A stretch of DNA of 64,000 nucleotides from Lumbricus rubellus (lineage: Eukaryota; Annelida; Clitellata; Crassiclitellata; Lumbricidae): positions 25,790,314-25,854,313 of the forward strand of contig OX243824.1 in the NCBI GenBank assembly GCA_945859605.1. Reading direction: 5' to 3'. Positions 11,430 to 21,436 of the stretch are shown here, in pieces. Within the stretch, counting starts at the first letter, position 1, and every line of letters begins with the position of its first letter. The position numbers and the translations under genes are program-made. Under the pieces are notes generated by a model. It saw only the letters and a program-made list of their open reading frames with translations, was not told the DNA's origin and made no database searches.

Positions 11430-12030
11430 GTCTTTCTTTGTCTACTTTCCTACCATGCACTTTGAATCTTTGTCCATGTCGTATCTGTTCATTTGTTCCT
11501 GTCTTCAATTTATATATATATATATTATTATATATTATGTGTAACTAATGTTCTATGCATAATTGCACATATATATATACCTAATTATTGCCTATGTAAT
11601 ATGGAAGTATATTCGAGAATCAGTCATGCAATGATCATCAAAGACCAGTGCACTGCCAATACAGTCTCTCCATGCATGCACTATACATGTGCGCAGTTAA
11701 AGGTTGCAGCTGTATTTCTTCCGATCAGTGCAGTGTTCTTTGAAACGGATCGTCACGAAGTCGGAATCTCTGTCATTTAGAGATAGACCTGATGACACGA
11801 TCTGGTTTAGACACGCTATTGATGTCCCGTATATATCAATGAAATATATATATATATAATATGTATATATACTCTTGTACTTATGCCTTTATGGCATTTA
11901 CACGCATATTATGTATTTACATTATTATATACATATATATATTTATATATGTAATATGTGTGTGTGTTGTGTATGCATTAATATGTGTAAGTGAGTGGAC
12001 ATGTAGGCCAGCATACTTATGTTATAGGAT
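11430..12030. other. AT-rich intergenic, no gene seen
   Basis: TATATA patches near 11510, 11565, 11845 and 11930. No supported coding region. Confidence 0.5.
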
Positions 12031-12035
12031 TTCGT

Positions 12036-12400
12036 GGAACTATTCATTCATCCATCTGTCGTTATATTGTCGATTTATATTCGATCCTTTTGTGTGAAAA
12101 ATGATTCATCAATCCAACCATGGATCTATCACTATTCTATCGATGGACTTACAATCCGTCCATCCATCTATCCATCCATCCGTCCATCCATCCATCTATC
12201 CATCCATCCGTCCATCCATCCATCCATTCATTCATTCATTCATCTACTCAACCAACTATTTGTTTGTACATCTATCATCTATCGTGCATCTATCTATTGA
12301 TCCATCCATCCATCCATCCATCCATCCATCCATCCATCCATTGATTCCATTTAAATCTATCCGTCCAACAACCAAACGGTCCATCCATCCATGCGTCCAG
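12036..12400. repeat. (CCAT)n degenerate minisatellite
   Basis: CCATCCAT units interspersed with CTAT and TCAT variants; the pure core is at about 12300-12340. Ser/Ile/His/Pro periodic frames here are artefacts. Confidence 0.92.
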
Positions 12401-12587
12401 CATATTAGTGCATACAGTGTACGATTTCATAAACTCCACAAAACTAAAGGCTGCAGATAAACCTATCAACTCATAATAATTATATGCTAAGGTTGTCAAG
12501 CTAACAAAAGTTGACTTCAGTTCATTTACAATAACGTATTCTCATTTACTTTGTGCAAAGAAGTGCAAGGAGTTAGACTAGCTACAT

Positions 12588-12950
12588 GGCGCCACGGTGT
12601 TGCAGGCTGTCTGTTCTGTTAGTATAGTTAGGATTGATGTTAAATAAGATAGCTGCGTATCTGTACAGTGTTTGTATGTGCACTTGTCATATAGCGCCCC
12701 TTCAAATTCTCACTACTCAGAGGCGCTCCCGAATGCAGAGCGGACACTGCATCGGAGTTTCACGCCGAAGCGCGGAGCAATATTGTGAGTTAAGGACTTG
12801 CCAAGGGTCCTTACGGATTCGAACCTCGAACTTCCGGCTCCAATGCAACGACGTCACCACTACGCCACCGCGCCCCACATATACTGTATAGCCTACTGTT
12901 ACCGGTTGCGGTGTGTCAACCGGATTGTTGAATAAACAAAAAACCTACCT
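12588..12950 (+). mobile_element. SINE family A fragment, split by a family B SINE
   Basis: 12588-12668 (GCGCCACGGTGTTGCAGGC and the following bases) and 12880-12950 (ACCGGTTGCGGTGTGTCAAC then AATAAACAA) are the two halves of the plus-strand SINE seen intact at 19981-20235. The gap is filled by the family B SINE at 12669-12879. Confidence 0.75.
12669..12879 (-). mobile_element. tRNA-derived SINE with CR1-like tail (family B)
   Basis: Minus-strand copy related to 10832-11026. It has the tRNA-like head near 12860, the CGGACACTGCATCGGAG core, and the GGGAGCGCCTCTGA...GGGGCGCTATA end near 12690. It is inserted inside a family A SINE, so family B was active after that insertion. Confidence 0.82.
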
Positions 12951-12959
12951 TGGCCATCA

Positions 12960-13395
12960 GTAAATAGACCTGCGCTGTATCCCCCATTCATCCATCCATT
13001 GTGTATCAAAGACATACACACTGACAATGACCAACCATTACTTGATTGACCTAGACGTCTGTAACTCACTTCAAAGGACTCTGAGAGATTGAAAAGAAGC
13101 CACCACCATCACCATCGCCAACGCCGTATTAGTCATCAATGATGTCCACGTCCTAATCGGTTACCACGGCAACACGAAAGCGGAATTGACGTTACCGCTG
13201 GGAAAACGGATGTCTATATATCAGCGATTGGACCCGTCGCTCTACTGCTGTACACAGCGACTCGTAGCGTGGGTCTGGGGCGCGCCGTAGAGATGGCGGT
13301 GTCGTTACACGTCGTCTAAGCGACATTCCGATTGAATCGACTCAATGAAAGTCAACGGAGTATATTAAGACTTAGTATCGACACGCGCGAAGATT
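12960..13395. other. Intergenic, no gene seen
   Basis: Unique-looking sequence with CpG-containing stretches near 13180-13330. No coding or RNA gene signal is recognised. Confidence 0.4.
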
Positions 13396-13399
13396 GGAA

Positions 13400-13745
13400 A
13401 ACGGAGGAAGCGAGATTATGAAGATCGATGGAGGACGAGGATGTGGAGGAATGGGGAGGAGGACGGCAAGGAAGAAGAGTAGAAGGAGGAGGAGAAGAAC
13501 CCGGAGAAGGAGGAGGAAGAGAAAGAGGAGGAGAAGGACCAGAAGGACAAGGAGGCGGAGAACGAGGAGGAGTGGAAGGAGGAGGAGAAGGCCTGGAGGA
13601 AAAGGAGGAAGAGAAAGAGGAGGAGAAGGACCAGAAGGATCAGGAGGAGGAGAAGAAGGAGGAGAAGAAGGACCAGTAAAAGGAGGACGAAGAGAAAGAG
13701 GAGGATGAGGGCCAGGATGAGGCGCAGGAGGAGAAGGAGGAGGAA
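13400..13745. repeat. (GGA)n purine-rich minisatellite
   Basis: GGAGGA/GAAGGA polypurine tract of about 340 bp. The overlapping Arg/Gly/Glu-rich plus-strand and Leu/Ser/Pro-rich minus-strand frames have no domain and follow the repeat. I do not call them genes. Confidence 0.93.
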
Positions 13746-13751
13746 TATATG

Positions 13752-14188
13752 CACTCATACCTTGGAGGGCAGACAAAAGTCTAGTCTGGGACGTCACAAT
13801 AATACATACACTGGCATCGTCATACAAGCAGGGGCAGCGGCGTGTCTAGTGGAGGTAAGAAAGATGCAGAAATACCACGCATTTCTAGACACGCCGCATG
13901 TTTTTATACCCCTGGCCCTGGAGACACTTGGCCCCATCAACAGCGCAATTTTATATCGGGCATTGGTCGCCACCTCACACTAGCTACTGGTGAATCGCGA
14001 GAGATCAGTTATTTATTTCAGAGGTTCTCAATCACAATTCAGCGCTTCAACGCCATCGAATTTTAGTGGTTCCTTTAGAAGACCCACGCCCGAAATGGAT
14101 GAAGTTTAGCCGTTCCAGGCACATTGCTTTTATATTTTATAAGTCCCTGGGGGAACAAAGTACCTCAGGGCATAAAAAATAACAATAA
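13752..14188 (+). mobile_element. RLE-type LINE, 5'-truncated C-terminal copy
   Basis: Closely similar to 54327-54775 of the intact element. It starts at CACTCATACCTTGGA, carries SLVWDVTI (endonuclease core), MQKYHAF, and the 3' UTR hairpin CCCTGGGG/CCTCAGGG at 14145-14170 followed by AAT/AAC units. Small deletions and frame shifts make it a pseudogene. It is the left-most layer of the nested stack that continues to 17012. Confidence 0.85.
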
Positions 14189-15017
14189 CAATAATTTTTT
14201 AATTCAACACCTGCAAACGCAGTGCGCATTGGGCCTACATGACATTGTAGACCTACAAGTTATGCGGTAATCCTAATTAACATCAAACTTAGCTATAGCC
14301 TACTGACTGAACAGGCAGCCTGCAATACACGGCGCTAATAGCAGCCTACAAAGCATTTCCGCCCAACGAGGGGGGGCCACGAACTCGCTACCTCTCGCCA
14401 GGCCCGCCGACAGAAATTCCGGGCCCCTGGGCAGGAAAGTCACGGGCCCTAAACTGTCATTAGATTTTTTGTAGCAACTTTTAAAATAAAAAACAAATAG
14501 TGCGGGTGCGGATGTACGATAATGCATAGGCTACATTTACGAGTCCAATCAGTTCTTAAAATGTTAAGAATTTAGTTTTCAGATAAATAAAAAAAATTAT
14601 GATATTGTGGTCTAATCAAAAAGCAACCCTTTCCGAATTTGACTTCAGCAAAAGCGTTTATGATATCCTGGTGACCATTTTGTGATTTTTGTCTGGGAAC
14701 CTTAAAAATGCACTTCGGAAATGCTCTTTTTATCGCCTGGTAAATTGTCCGGATGTCATGGAGGACTGTTTCTTATGCTGTAGCCTAGTAATACTATACG
14801 GTCCAGAGCCGTTTCAAGGCCTAGGCACGCGAGGCACGGGCCTAGGGCCCCGCGCTAAAGGGGGGCCCCGCGGTGACCCAAGAAAATAACACTACGTCAA
14901 ACATCAAATACATAAATTTATTTTAAAATTTCACTTAGATGCAAGCTACAAAATAATGCTCTATATGTCAGTATCATCTGCAGAAACCTTGGTGCCATCT
15001 AGGCCTATGTCATTATA

Positions 15018-15639
15018 CAGGGTGGTCCAAAATAAACCGCACAGTGACAGTTTTCTTGATATAATGTATAAAAATTCAATGTTTAATGCCATTTTCTTAC
15101 TTATTTATATATTTTCTCTGACGTCATTATTGACTTCATCATTGTTTATCATAGTTTATGGTAAAGAAGTTGTTGTTTAGGTCTATAAGAGATTGTGATC
15201 ATGGGACGCTTAACTGAGAATGACCGTTGTCTAATTTGGAATCTACGAACTCAGTAACATTGGGGGTCGTTGCGTATGATGAAAGAATTTCCAAATAAGA
15301 GATGGAAACGTCGTACTATTGGTGCGCTCTTCAACAGATGGTATACCATCGTAAAAGTTTCACTCCAGTGGATCAGCTGAAAGAAACAATCGTCACAGAG
15401 TGGACCAAGCTGTCACAGCGTTTCATTGAACGCGCAAATGATCAATGGCATCGTCGGCTTCAATGCGTGGTCGAGCAGCAAGGAGGACACATTGAACATT
15501 TTATGTAACAAAATCCATCCATCTAATGTTACAGTAAAAATAATTGCTGTGTTTTTGTGAATTTTCACGGTTATATTTGAATTGGTCTGAATAAAGTACT
15601 ATCAATTTATCATTGTGCGGTTTATTTTGGACCACCCTG
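15018..15639 (+). mobile_element. mariner-type element, internally deleted, 622 bp
   Basis: The ends CAGGGTGGTCCAAAATAAAC and its inverse are flanked by TA on both sides (15016-15017 and 15640-15641). It has the start of a transposase helix-turn-helix (MGRLTENDRCLIWNLRT, a WGSLR-like continuation, KEFPNKRWK) joined directly to its C-terminal end (TEWTKLSQRFIERANDQW, HIEHFM). The DDE/D catalytic core is missing, with a stop codon in the N-terminal part. It is a non-autonomous derivative nested in a hAT. Confidence 0.9.
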
Positions 15640-15649
15640 TATATATGCC

Positions 15650-15846
15650 ATGATTAAGGATGACAAATTGGAATCAACATTTCCGAACGTTGAAATTGCG
15701 ATAAGAATTTTTCTATCGATGATGGTGATCAACTGCACCGGAGAGCGTTCTTTCTCAAAACTAAAATTAACAGGCCTAAAGAATGAAATTCGCAGCAGCA
15801 TGTTGCAAGAGCGATTAAACTGTCTGTCTGTAATGAGCATAGAATA
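15650..15846 (+). pseudogene. hAT transposase C-terminal dimerisation domain relic
   Basis: 65 codons ending MSIE-stop. FPNVEIAIRIFLSM, then NCTGERSFSKLKL and QERLNCLSVMSIE, match the hAT family C-terminal dimerisation domain (the type found in ZMYM/TTF-like transposase proteins). The catalytic part is gone; the mariner insertion and deletions remove it. It belongs to the hAT at 14804-16351. Confidence 0.85.
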
Positions 15847-15950
15847 AGATGTCTGCCTGCTATTAAAGTCATTGAATTTTGATGACATTATAAAAGACTT
15901 TGCCGAGAGCAAAGCACGAAAGCGATGTTTCTAATAATTAGATGGTTCTG

Positions 15951-15996
15951 ACCACAGAATAAAGAAAGTGTAGCTACGCTTTCTTTATTCTGTGGT
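15951..15996. repeat. Near-perfect palindrome, about 23-bp arms
   Basis: ACCACAGAATAAAGAAAG is repeated as CTTTCTTTATTCTGTGGT with almost no spacer, one mismatch apart from the centre. It lies inside the inner hAT and is unrelated in sequence to the other palindromes here. Confidence 0.85.
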
Positions 15997-17012
15997 TCTG
16001 ACAGTCAGTGAATTTAAGCTGTGAAACAGACATTTACTCATTATTAGTCTTACTTTCAATTTGTATATAACAAATTATCAGCAGTTGTAAGTAGGCTACT
16101 TTAACGTACTGGTATGTTAAACTTAACCTTATTTTGCACTTGTGGAAAAATTGCTGTGTCAGCTGAGTTAGCAGTTTAGAACTATATTAGGCCTAATAAC
16201 TGTAGCAAAATGCCAGATATGCACTAGGAATGCATTAGAGCAATACTCTATAATTAGCTGAGCCTGAGAGATTGAGTCGAAAATCGGGTCACTTTTATAA
16301 ATAGCGTTAGGATTTGTGCCTAGGGCCCCCAAACTTCTTAAAACGGCCCTGATACGGTCTCAATAGTTTGTGTAGACAAGAGCCCTGGATGTTGTGCCAA
16401 CATAAAAACCAAGCATTTTACAGTTTCTATAATTTCAGGATTTTCGTAAGTCTAATTTATAATGTCATCTTCTGGAATTATTATGCCACACCACAAATTT
16501 CATTCTCATCCATGATCCATTCGGCAATGATCATCATGAACTTTTAATTCAATCGAATCAACCGGTGTAAAAGTGATTTACGGGCTCTGATTTGTCTTCT
16601 TTTGAAATCAGACAACGTTTAATAATTAGCAGAAGAGCGTTTTGAGACAGAAGTGAGCGTGTCCTTTGGAAAAAAACCTGATTAGGCCCAGTTAAAAGGT
16701 AATGGACAGTTCTGTTGTTTGCATGCAGTTTTAGCCTACTTGTGTAATAGTAATATTAGGCTATTATTCAAAAGTAAGTAAGTAATTATTCAAAATGGCA
16801 TAATTCCTAAGCTTTCTATAGGCAAAGTCACATTATAAGTGATAGGTTGGGCCCGCCACACGTAATCAACATACGAAATTTTTTATAACCAGTGTAGCCC
16901 CGGCCCTAAAAGTCGCCGGGCCCCTGGGCAGAGCACCCCTCTGTCCCCCCTCTCGGCGGGCCTGCCTCTCGCTCTCTACGCCAGCGTGTTATCCATTGAA
17001 CTATCGGGTCCC

Positions 17013-18370
17013 CATGCATAATACTAATTACTTTGTTTTGTCTCGATAGTTTTTAATGTCTTCTGTGAATTTTATATGTGATAAGCCTACTTGTTCACCA
17101 GAGTGCTGTTTTGCAGCTAATTATTTTAAAGAATATGCTTGCTTACTTACTTTAGACACCTCCTGAAAATATCTTTCCAGTCGGGTCGCATCAGCATGAT
17201 CAGCTGCTTTTGGAGGAATTTACTAACTGCCCATGACAACAGACGCCATGATGAGCATTAGATGATGAATATAATATTCTAATTAGTTCAAAAGTCACTC
17301 ATTGTTTGTCGCAGGAAAAGACAACTAATTAAAGTTTGTCTTTCTCTTTTCTAATTCTTTTATGCAATTCAGTTAGCTGTACCTTATCAAGTATTTGGTA
17401 ATCGTGTATTTAAAGCGTCGCGAATTAATTATTCGCCATTGCATGGGTTCCAGCATTGGTCGAATACAAGTCGAATTGACAAAATGAATTCTTGCAAAAT
17501 AGAAGTCGGATTGATAAATATAATTTCTAACTTAATTAGAAGTGGGATTTATGAAGACAATTCCGCTTAATTCGGGCTGCATGGGTGCACAATAATTTTT
17601 TAATTAAATAGAGACTATTGATAAAATAATTGCTGCCTAAATAGCGCGATTGATGATGCCAATACTTAGCTAAGCAGAATCTGGATCGACGAGAAGGATC
17701 CTTGCCAAACTAGACGTTGGATTGATTTATTAAAAATAATAATATTGCAACGAACGAATAATTTACGACGCTAAAATACACGTTTACCATTTAAGCGATC
17801 AGGATTAGCTTTATGTAAATACTTATCGCAAGAAGTTAACAGCAGAAATATAGCTTAAAACTTTCGATGGCTTCATTTTTAGCAATGTTGCCATACACTT
17901 TAGATGGGCAAAATACCTCCGACGCTGTGTGAGAAAAGCGCCTCGAGGGCTTATCTCCTTTTCAGCTGGAAACACCAATGTCGTCAATGGATTTTATTAA
18001 TTTAATATAGTTTTCTTTGTTACAAGGTCGAATTATATGATTATCTGTACTTTGTGCAATGTGACGTGTAAGGTTCTTATGGAGTATTATGATTAGAGAG
18101 TCTATTATACCCAAAAGATGTTGCTTGCTCAGCTTTGATAAACACAGAATTTCTGTGATTTTGCGAGAGAATGTCATGGAGCTTGATGTTTGAATCAAAA
18201 TATCTGAGTGAGAAAGTGTGATGATGCGTGGTGTGAACTGATATTCATTCAAGGATCAAAATATGGAGAGGGACTGTTTGGGGCATATATTTTTTATAAA
18301 TCCAAGTTTTAAATGCTAATTGAATTTGATGATGGTGCGCAATTTAACGTAATGAAAACACAATTTGCTG
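17013..18370. other. AT-rich stretch, no gene supported
   Basis: Contains a 96-codon minus-strand frame (17962-18252) without a recognisable domain. I do not count it as a gene because of the AT-rich context, lack of neighbours and flanking decayed transposon. Confidence 0.45.
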
Positions 18371-18379
18371 CCTATATGC

Positions 18380-19800
18380 ATGGTTCAACGTGCCTTAATG
18401 CTGCAGCTCTTGAAGCGATCCAAGGTGGACAGCCCTTGAGATCTGCAGCCCTGAAAATTATTCCATTGAAGACTTTGCGACGACAATAATATTATATGAA
18501 TAGGAAGGTTCTTAAACCTGGCATGACAGTACTTGGCCGGTTAAAAGCGGTTTTTCTGCAGAATATGATCAGTTAATACTTCAGCACAGTTTGTAAATGG
18601 AGAATTACTTAAAGGTATTTTGCTAGACCACATCAGATATACGCAGGCTAGCATGGTGGAAAATATGAATTTGAGTAATCCATATAGTAAAGACCAGAAG
18701 ATGACTGGTTGTGAATGGTTAAAGTCTTTTCAGAAGCGTCATTCAGTGACATCCATTCGATTACAACAGGCTACCAGTTTAATTCGTGTTTTTAGATTTA
18801 GCGAAGCATAGGTGAACAATTTTTTTCAAGATTTTTTGAAGAGCTTGCCAAATAATTATAATAATTACGACCCATGACATGTATGGATTATGGATGAAAG
18901 TGGAATTAGAACTGGTCGCTCTACTTCTAAAATTGCAGCATCAAGTGGTGAGAGAGGCAACTTGGTCTGTGGCATGAATGCTGCACGAATGTTTCTGCCT
19001 CATATGATTATCTTTCCCAGAAAAACAATGCAAGGTGTATTCGTGAAAGGAAATCCTCCAGGAAGCATTTCTGCTGCCAGGTAAAAAATTGATGGACTGA
19101 CATCAGCCATCTCATTAGTGACAGCAAGGATTCTGGAAGAATATACGAGCCGGAATGGGCAGTTTGAAAGAGCAAGCAGGAATAAATAATATTGAACAAT
19201 CTGAAAGTGCAAGCAGGAATGAACAATCTAGAGTAGCAACAAGACCTAGCCTATATCACTAGTTCTCTGTTGGCAACATCAATGATGCTGTTTTATCAAT
19301 GGATCTTGTGACCCAGGATCTGAAGATGACGAGAATCCTGTTCAGGCAGTCGTTGAGTCAGATAAGGCATCTGGCCAGACAGGAGCTGCAACCTGGAAAT
19401 TCTGAAATCTTTGTCACCGTGAACTAAAATTCTACTTAAGCCAAGAGCACGGAACGAAAAGCCAAGTCAGTGTCTGTAATAACATCCTCACTGTGGAAAC
19501 TATTGTTCAGTTATGAGCTGACAATATTTATCAAAACAGTTGAAAAAGGAAAAGAGTAAGGTAAATAAGACTAAACTTTGTGAAGAATACCGTTGAGTTC
19601 TTCAATACAGTGTAAAGGGCTAAGGCACCATTCACAGAAAGAGCAAGAGCATTTCAAGTGAGGAAGCTCCCGTGTCTTTACTGTGAAGAGCGGTACTGTG
19701 AAACTAGGAAGGAGTTTGTGCATTGTAGTGTTTGCCTTCAGTGGTCTCATTATTTTTGTGCTGGCTACCAATGAAAATGCATGGCAGCTTTGTGAAATAT
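18380..19800 (+). pseudogene. Tigger/pogo-type transposase pseudogene
   Basis: Pieces in several frames keep the family order. A psq-type HTH (LNAAALEAIQGGQPLRSAA near 18397) is followed by a CENP-B-type second DNA-binding segment (TGCEWLKSFQKRHSV at about 18702). Then comes the DDE_1 core start (WIMDESGIRTGRS at 18885), ERGNLVCGMNAARMFLPHMI and NPPGSISAAR, and finally a C-terminal zinc-finger-like piece (LPCLYCEERYC, HCSVCLQWSHYFCAGYQ near 19660-19770). Stops and frameshifts break it several times. In a live element it would cut and paste the transposon with TA duplications. Confidence 0.85.
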
Positions 19801-19980
19801 GTGGGTGGCTCTACACTAGCATATCCGAACTTGTATTATTTTAAAAGGCTGGTAATAGAATAGACCTACACCTAATGCATATGTTTGTTAACAATGTGAT
19901 TTGAAAATTGGCAAATTTTTTAATACAGTTAGATACATGTATGGCTGTCAGTTTTTTTGTGTATTTATTTTCATTTTGCG

Positions 19981-20235
19981 ATGGGTTGCGGTAGGGCAAT
20001 GGATAACAAACTGGCGTGGAGAGCGAGAGGAACCGAGATCGAGCCCCATAGGGCGGACGTGCTTTGTAGGCTGCTATTAGCGCCGGGTATTGCAGACTGC
20101 CTGTTCTGTTAGTAGTTAAGACTTGTCTTCTGTCATTTGCGTGCATAACTGTAGGCCTACACGTTGTATAACCGGTTGCGGTCTGTCAACCGGACTGTTT
20201 CAATAAAGAATATTATAATTATTATTATTACTATT
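19981..20235 (+). mobile_element. tRNA-derived SINE (family A) with ATT tail
   Basis: The head resembles a tRNA: an A-box-like GGTAGGGCAATGG and a B-box-like AGATCGAGCCCC. It is followed by GGCTGCTATTAGCGCC, an ACCGGTTGCGG/TCAACCGG hairpin and an (ATT)n tail. Copies or halves lie at 12588, 14189 and 41826. Confidence 0.8.
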
Positions 20236-20525
20236 AGACATTTGCCGCACAATGGAACAATTTAGTTCATTTTGGTCTGTTTATGCAATTTAAGTCCTTA
20301 TATTTCTGTCATCTATTCTGTAAGCTTTCCTACTTTTAGTTTTTGTGACAGCTATGCAGTTCTTGTTTGAGTCATTATCTGAAAGTATCAAAAAATGGAA
20401 AGATCCAGAACTTTGCATTAACGTTTTGGTAGCATCGTTTGGTTGATAGGGCAAAAGGCTCCATCATTGAGATCCTTGCTTCATATAATTAGGAGCAAAA
20501 GGCTTTTCACACCAAGATTAAGAAA
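20236..20525. other. No gene seen
   Basis: AT-rich unique-looking sequence between a SINE and a palindrome cluster. Confidence 0.4.
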
Positions 20526-20529
20526 ACTG

Positions 20530-20602
20530 AGTTTTATAAAATTGGACTAACGAGTTAAAATTAAAATTTAATTTTAACTCCTTAGTCCAATTTTATAAAA
20601 CT
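20530..20602. repeat. Near-perfect palindrome, about 36-bp arms
   Basis: AGTTTTATAAAATTGGACTA and the bases after it recur as the reverse complement with one mismatch and almost no loop. Such a long uninterrupted inverted repeat is unlikely by chance. Confidence 0.9.
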
Positions 20603-20607
20603 GCTAT

Positions 20608-20646
20608 GCAATGTTCAGTAGACATTTAATGTCTACTGAATATTGC
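20608..20646. repeat. Second palindrome, adjacent
   Basis: GTTCAGTAGACAT and ATGTCTACTGAA form the arms, with GCAAT/ATTGC outside. It begins five bases after the previous palindrome but has unrelated sequence. Confidence 0.85.
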
Positions 20647-20847
20647 AAAGAATGCAGAATATAATGACCACTTTTGGTTGACAAAGTCACGCTACTTAGC
20701 AGTGCATGGGTTATGTTAAATGTTAAAGAGACTTTCTGTTCCACCCTACCCTAATATGCAACACAGATTGATGAATTAATGTGCCAACATTTGCCGCATA
20801 TGGGGTGAAATTGTTTGAGCAATCTATGACAGTGATATACTCTATAA

Positions 20848-21217
20848 CAGTAGTTCCCAACCTTTTTTGACCGTAGGGCCAATTTTTCTAAGTTCGAGGA
20901 CACGAGGGCCACTTTTTTTAGTTAAAGGACATTATGGCATTTAGGGGGCCACAATGCTAAAATTTAATTAACTAAAAGCATATAAAAAAATTTATAATTA
21001 ATTCAAAGCATACTGTTTGATGTTTATAGACTTCAAAATAAAATAATTTGTAATAGAAATTGGTTATAATTATGTTCTATCCTGTTCAAATTGTAAATCT
21101 TTTCATATAGTTTGTTAATTCTTTGACAGATGAGTACCATTGTTGAGGCCTGGCGGGCCATTTTGGGAGGCCTCGCGGGCCACTTTTGGCCCGCGGGCCA
21201 CGGGTTGGGAACCGCTG
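20848..21217. mobile_element. hAT-type non-autonomous element, 370 bp, 8-bp target duplication
   Basis: Ends CAGTAGTTCCCAACC and GGTTGGGAACCGCTG. The duplication CTCTATAA is exact (20840-20847 and 21218-21225). The matching upstream region of the first glycosyltransferase paralogue (about 1195-1260) continues without it, so it inserted after the gene duplication or was absent from that copy. The interior is GGCCACTTTT-rich with no coding capacity. Confidence 0.93.
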
Positions 21218-21312
21218 CTCTATAATTATAATACACTAGTTTGATGTCGCATGTCTCGCAAATTTAAAACCATAATGTAAAACCCTAACTGTTTATTTAT
21301 TTTTATTTGTAG

Positions 21313-21436
21313 AGCACAAATGTGCGAAGAAGCATCTACTGTGATGTTAACTTAAGGAGTTGCAAGCAGCCACGTTGTATTATTACAAATTTCAAGCACA
21401 TTTTCCAGAGACACGCGAACCACATACGACGCCATT
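21313..21436 (+). other. Probable 5'-UTR exon start of second glycosyltransferase-like gene
   Basis: Begins after TTTGTAG, which aligns with the TTTTAG acceptor-like site at 1325 upstream of the first paralogue. The similarity in this non-coding region supports a shared 5'-UTR exon. Confidence 0.5.

Larger units (their letters stand above)
14804..16351. mobile_element. hAT element (inner) with transposase relic, 8-bp target duplication
   Basis: The ends CAGAGCCGTTTCAAGG and AAAACGGCCCTG are inverted relatives, with shared GCCTAGGGCCCC subterminal motifs. The duplication ATACGGTC is exact (14796-14803 and 16352-16359). It carries the C-terminal relic of its transposase at 15650-15846 and is interrupted by a mariner at 15018-15639. 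Confidence 0.93.
14399..16964. mobile_element. hAT-type element (outer), 8-bp target duplication
   Basis: Inverted ends CAGGCCCGCCGAC and CTCGGCGGGCCTG, with matching subterminal GGGCCCCTGGGCAG blocks. The duplication CCTCTCGC is exact (14391-14398 and 16965-16972). The target is the tRNA-like region of a SINE. Without the inner insertion the element would be about 1.0 kb, and I see no transposase belonging to it. A similar left end, CAGGCCCGCTGAG, begins at 63679. Confidence 0.92.
14189..17012 (-). mobile_element. SINE family A copy, split by a 2.6-kb hAT insertion
   Basis: 14189-14398 (tail and body: CTGCAAACGCAGTGCGC, GGCGCTAATAGCAGCC) and 16965-17012 (CCAGCGTGTTATCCATTG, the tRNA-like head) match the continuous minus-strand SINE at 41826-42050. 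Everything between is the hAT at 14399-16964 plus its TSD. It lies in the AAT tail of the LINE fragment to its left. Confidence 0.82.

Noticed and set aside
13372..13827. Arg/Gly/Glu-rich and Pro/Leu/Ser-rich frames of 83-151 codons
   Set aside because: They follow a GGA repeat and are open on both strands, as expected for stop-free polypurine DNA.
17962..18252. 96-codon minus-strand frame as a gene
   Set aside because: No domain, AT-rich context and no splice or poly(A) support.
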